From positions 1-64,000 of the forward strand of contig DASCOS010000011.1 in the NCBI GenBank assembly GCA_036012125.1: DNA of 64,000 bases, in the 5' to 3' direction. The position numbers and the translations under genes are program-made. Under the pieces are notes generated by a model, which saw only the letters and a list, made by a program, of their open reading frames with translations, was not told the DNA's origin and did no database searches. Position 1 is the stretch's first letter. Each line of letters starts with the position of its first letter. The DNA is from Vicinamibacterales bacterium (GTDB lineage Bacteria; Acidobacteriota; Vicinamibacteria; Vicinamibacterales; UBA823). Of the stretch, positions 63,252 to 64,000 are shown in pieces.

Positions 63252-63911
63252 TCACGAGCGGTCCCGCTCCGGCGAACCCTGAAAACGATCAATCGCTTCC
63301 TGCACCAATCGCTCGACTACATCCGGCGTTCGACTTCCATCAATCTCAGCGAATGTTCTACGGCCACGATAATAACTCGTCAAAGGTTCCGAGTCGCGAG
63401 CGTAAACTTTCAACCGCTCGCGCACAATCGACTCGCGGTCATCGCTTCGTTGCACCAACGCACCACCGCATTTCCCGCACTCAGTTCCCAAATGGTCACC
63501 AAAAATTTCCCCGCACTCTCCACAGACACGCCTAGCAGCAAGTCGACGTACCAACTCATCAGAGGAAACAGAAATGTCAAGGACAATCAGTGGATCGCGA
63601 TCAACCAATATCGTATCCAGCGCTTCAGCCTGAGCTACGGTCCTCGGAAAACCATCTAGCACGAAGCCCTCCAGTGCATCTTCCCTCACCAATCGCTCAC
63701 GGACAATTCCGATCATCACCTCGTCACTCACCAAGCCACCAGCATCCATGGTTGCCTGCACCGCACGACCAAACTCGGTCTCCAGTTGTGCAGCTTCTCG
63801 CAAGATATCGCCCGTCGAAATTCTTGGCACATTTCGCACTTCCCCTAGTTGCGAAGCCTGCGTACCCTTCCCTGCCCCTGGTGGTCCGAGCATTGCAATG
63901 TTAAGCTGCAT
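63252..63911 (-). CDS. adk: Adenylate kinase with zinc-binding lid
   Basis: A 219-residue enzyme that balances ATP, ADP and AMP. The P-loop is GPPGAGKGTQ (residues 9-18), the AMP site includes GFPRTVAQAEAL, and the lid has Cys130, Cys133, Cys145 and Cys148, a structural zinc site. Its length matches the long form. It lies just downstream of secY, as in many bacteria. Confidence 0.96.
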   Translation of the reverse strand: MQLNIAMLGPPGAGKGTQASQLGEVRNVPRISTGDILREAAQLETEFGRAVQATMDAGGLVSDEVMIGIVRERLVREDALEGFVLDGFPRTVAQAEALDTILVDRDPLIVLDISVSSDELVRRLAARRVCGECGEIFGDHLGTECGKCGGALVQRSDDRESIVRERLKVYARDSEPLTSYYRGRRTFAEIDGSRTPDVVERLVQEAIDRFQGSPERDRS

Positions 63912-63937
63912 CCCATCTCCGCAAACTCAGGTAGGCC

Positions 63938-64000
63938 CTAGCCTCGTCTCCCACGAATACGAGTCTTCTTCATAAAGCCATCGTAGTGCCGCATAATGAG
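63938..64000 (-). CDS. secY: SecY, C-terminal end (partial)
   Basis: Twenty-one codons on the minus strand ending with TAG at 63938 encode LIMRHYDGFMKKTRIRGRRG. This is the typical cytoplasmic tail of SecY, the Sec translocon channel (usual tail RHYEGFLKK followed by basic residues). The gene continues past the right edge. It lies 26 bases upstream of adk, the normal order secY-adk-map. Confidence 0.85.
   Translation of the reverse strand, partial: LIMRHYDGFMKKTRIRGRRG

Noticed and set aside
1-64000. tRNA, rRNA, CRISPR, transposase, integrase or attachment sites
   Set aside because: I scanned the intergenic regions for T-loop motifs, regularly spaced repeats and transposase signatures in the protein frames; none were seen.

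Overview
The window looks like a chromosomal segment of an Acidobacteriota genome, probably from the Vicinamibacteria branch. This is inferred from a large secreted VWFA-related protein of the type common in Acidobacteria, several secreted gamma-glutamyltransferase paralogs, TPR proteins with carboxypeptidase-regulatory-like domains, and moderate GC. I see no insertion sequence, prophage, CRISPR array or tRNA/rRNA gene. Codon use looks even throughout, so this reads as core chromosome with an accessory left third.

Left third (1-27.3 kb): mostly exported or envelope proteins. Three gamma-glutamyltransferase genes lie within 8.5 kb. Two of them flank a minus-strand run of BON and TPR genes (order ggt-BON-TPR-TPR-ggt). 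The third is divergent and is followed by a cytochrome c'-type gene. Then come a HupE/UreJ-like membrane protein, a lone DsbD N-terminal-type domain protein, an Hsp20, a secreted alpha/beta hydrolase, a class I-type cytochrome c, a quinone oxidoreductase, a SelA-like PLP enzyme with a Tat lipoprotein signal, a P1-family peptidase, a threonine dehydratase, two small orphans, a lipoprotein, the VWFA protein, an M24 peptidase, an HtrA/Do protease and a MidA-type methyltransferase. Together these suggest a periplasm devoted to taking apart peptides and gamma-glutamyl compounds.

Middle (27.4-43 kb): a CYTH enzyme overlaps a sugar-1-phosphate nucleotidyltransferase, which overlaps an AmgK-like sugar kinase, a set compatible with cell-wall sugar recycling. 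Then asnS, rimO and the conserved translation/RNA cluster rimP-nusA-infB-DUF503-rbfA-nrnA-truB-rpsO-pnp. The cluster opens with a terminator-like leader hairpin, and another structured leader precedes rpsO.

Right part (43-64 kb): an M48 protease, smc with an unusual Asn-Gly-His-rich insertion, a C-terminal processing protease, tatA and tatC, an archaeal/eukaryotic-type proS, aroB, a VKOR-thioredoxin fusion just downstream of a two-cysteine pilin-like gene, a pyruvoyl-dependent arginine decarboxylase, and an EF-G-like GTPase lacking usual catalytic residues. The window ends with the alpha/spc ribosomal cluster on the minus strand: secY (3' end), adk, map, rpmJ, rpsM, rpsK, rpsD, rpoA, rplQ. 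infA is missing from its usual place between map and rpmJ. Two genes not evident from long-ORF scanning were read by eye: rpmJ (37 codons) and the secY tail.

The most unusual points are the exported SelA-like PLP lipoprotein, the pilin/VKOR pair, the divergent EF-G-like protein, the SMC insertion, two probable leaderless genes, and several structured non-coding leaders. I did not find a clearly novel multi-gene defence or mobile system.
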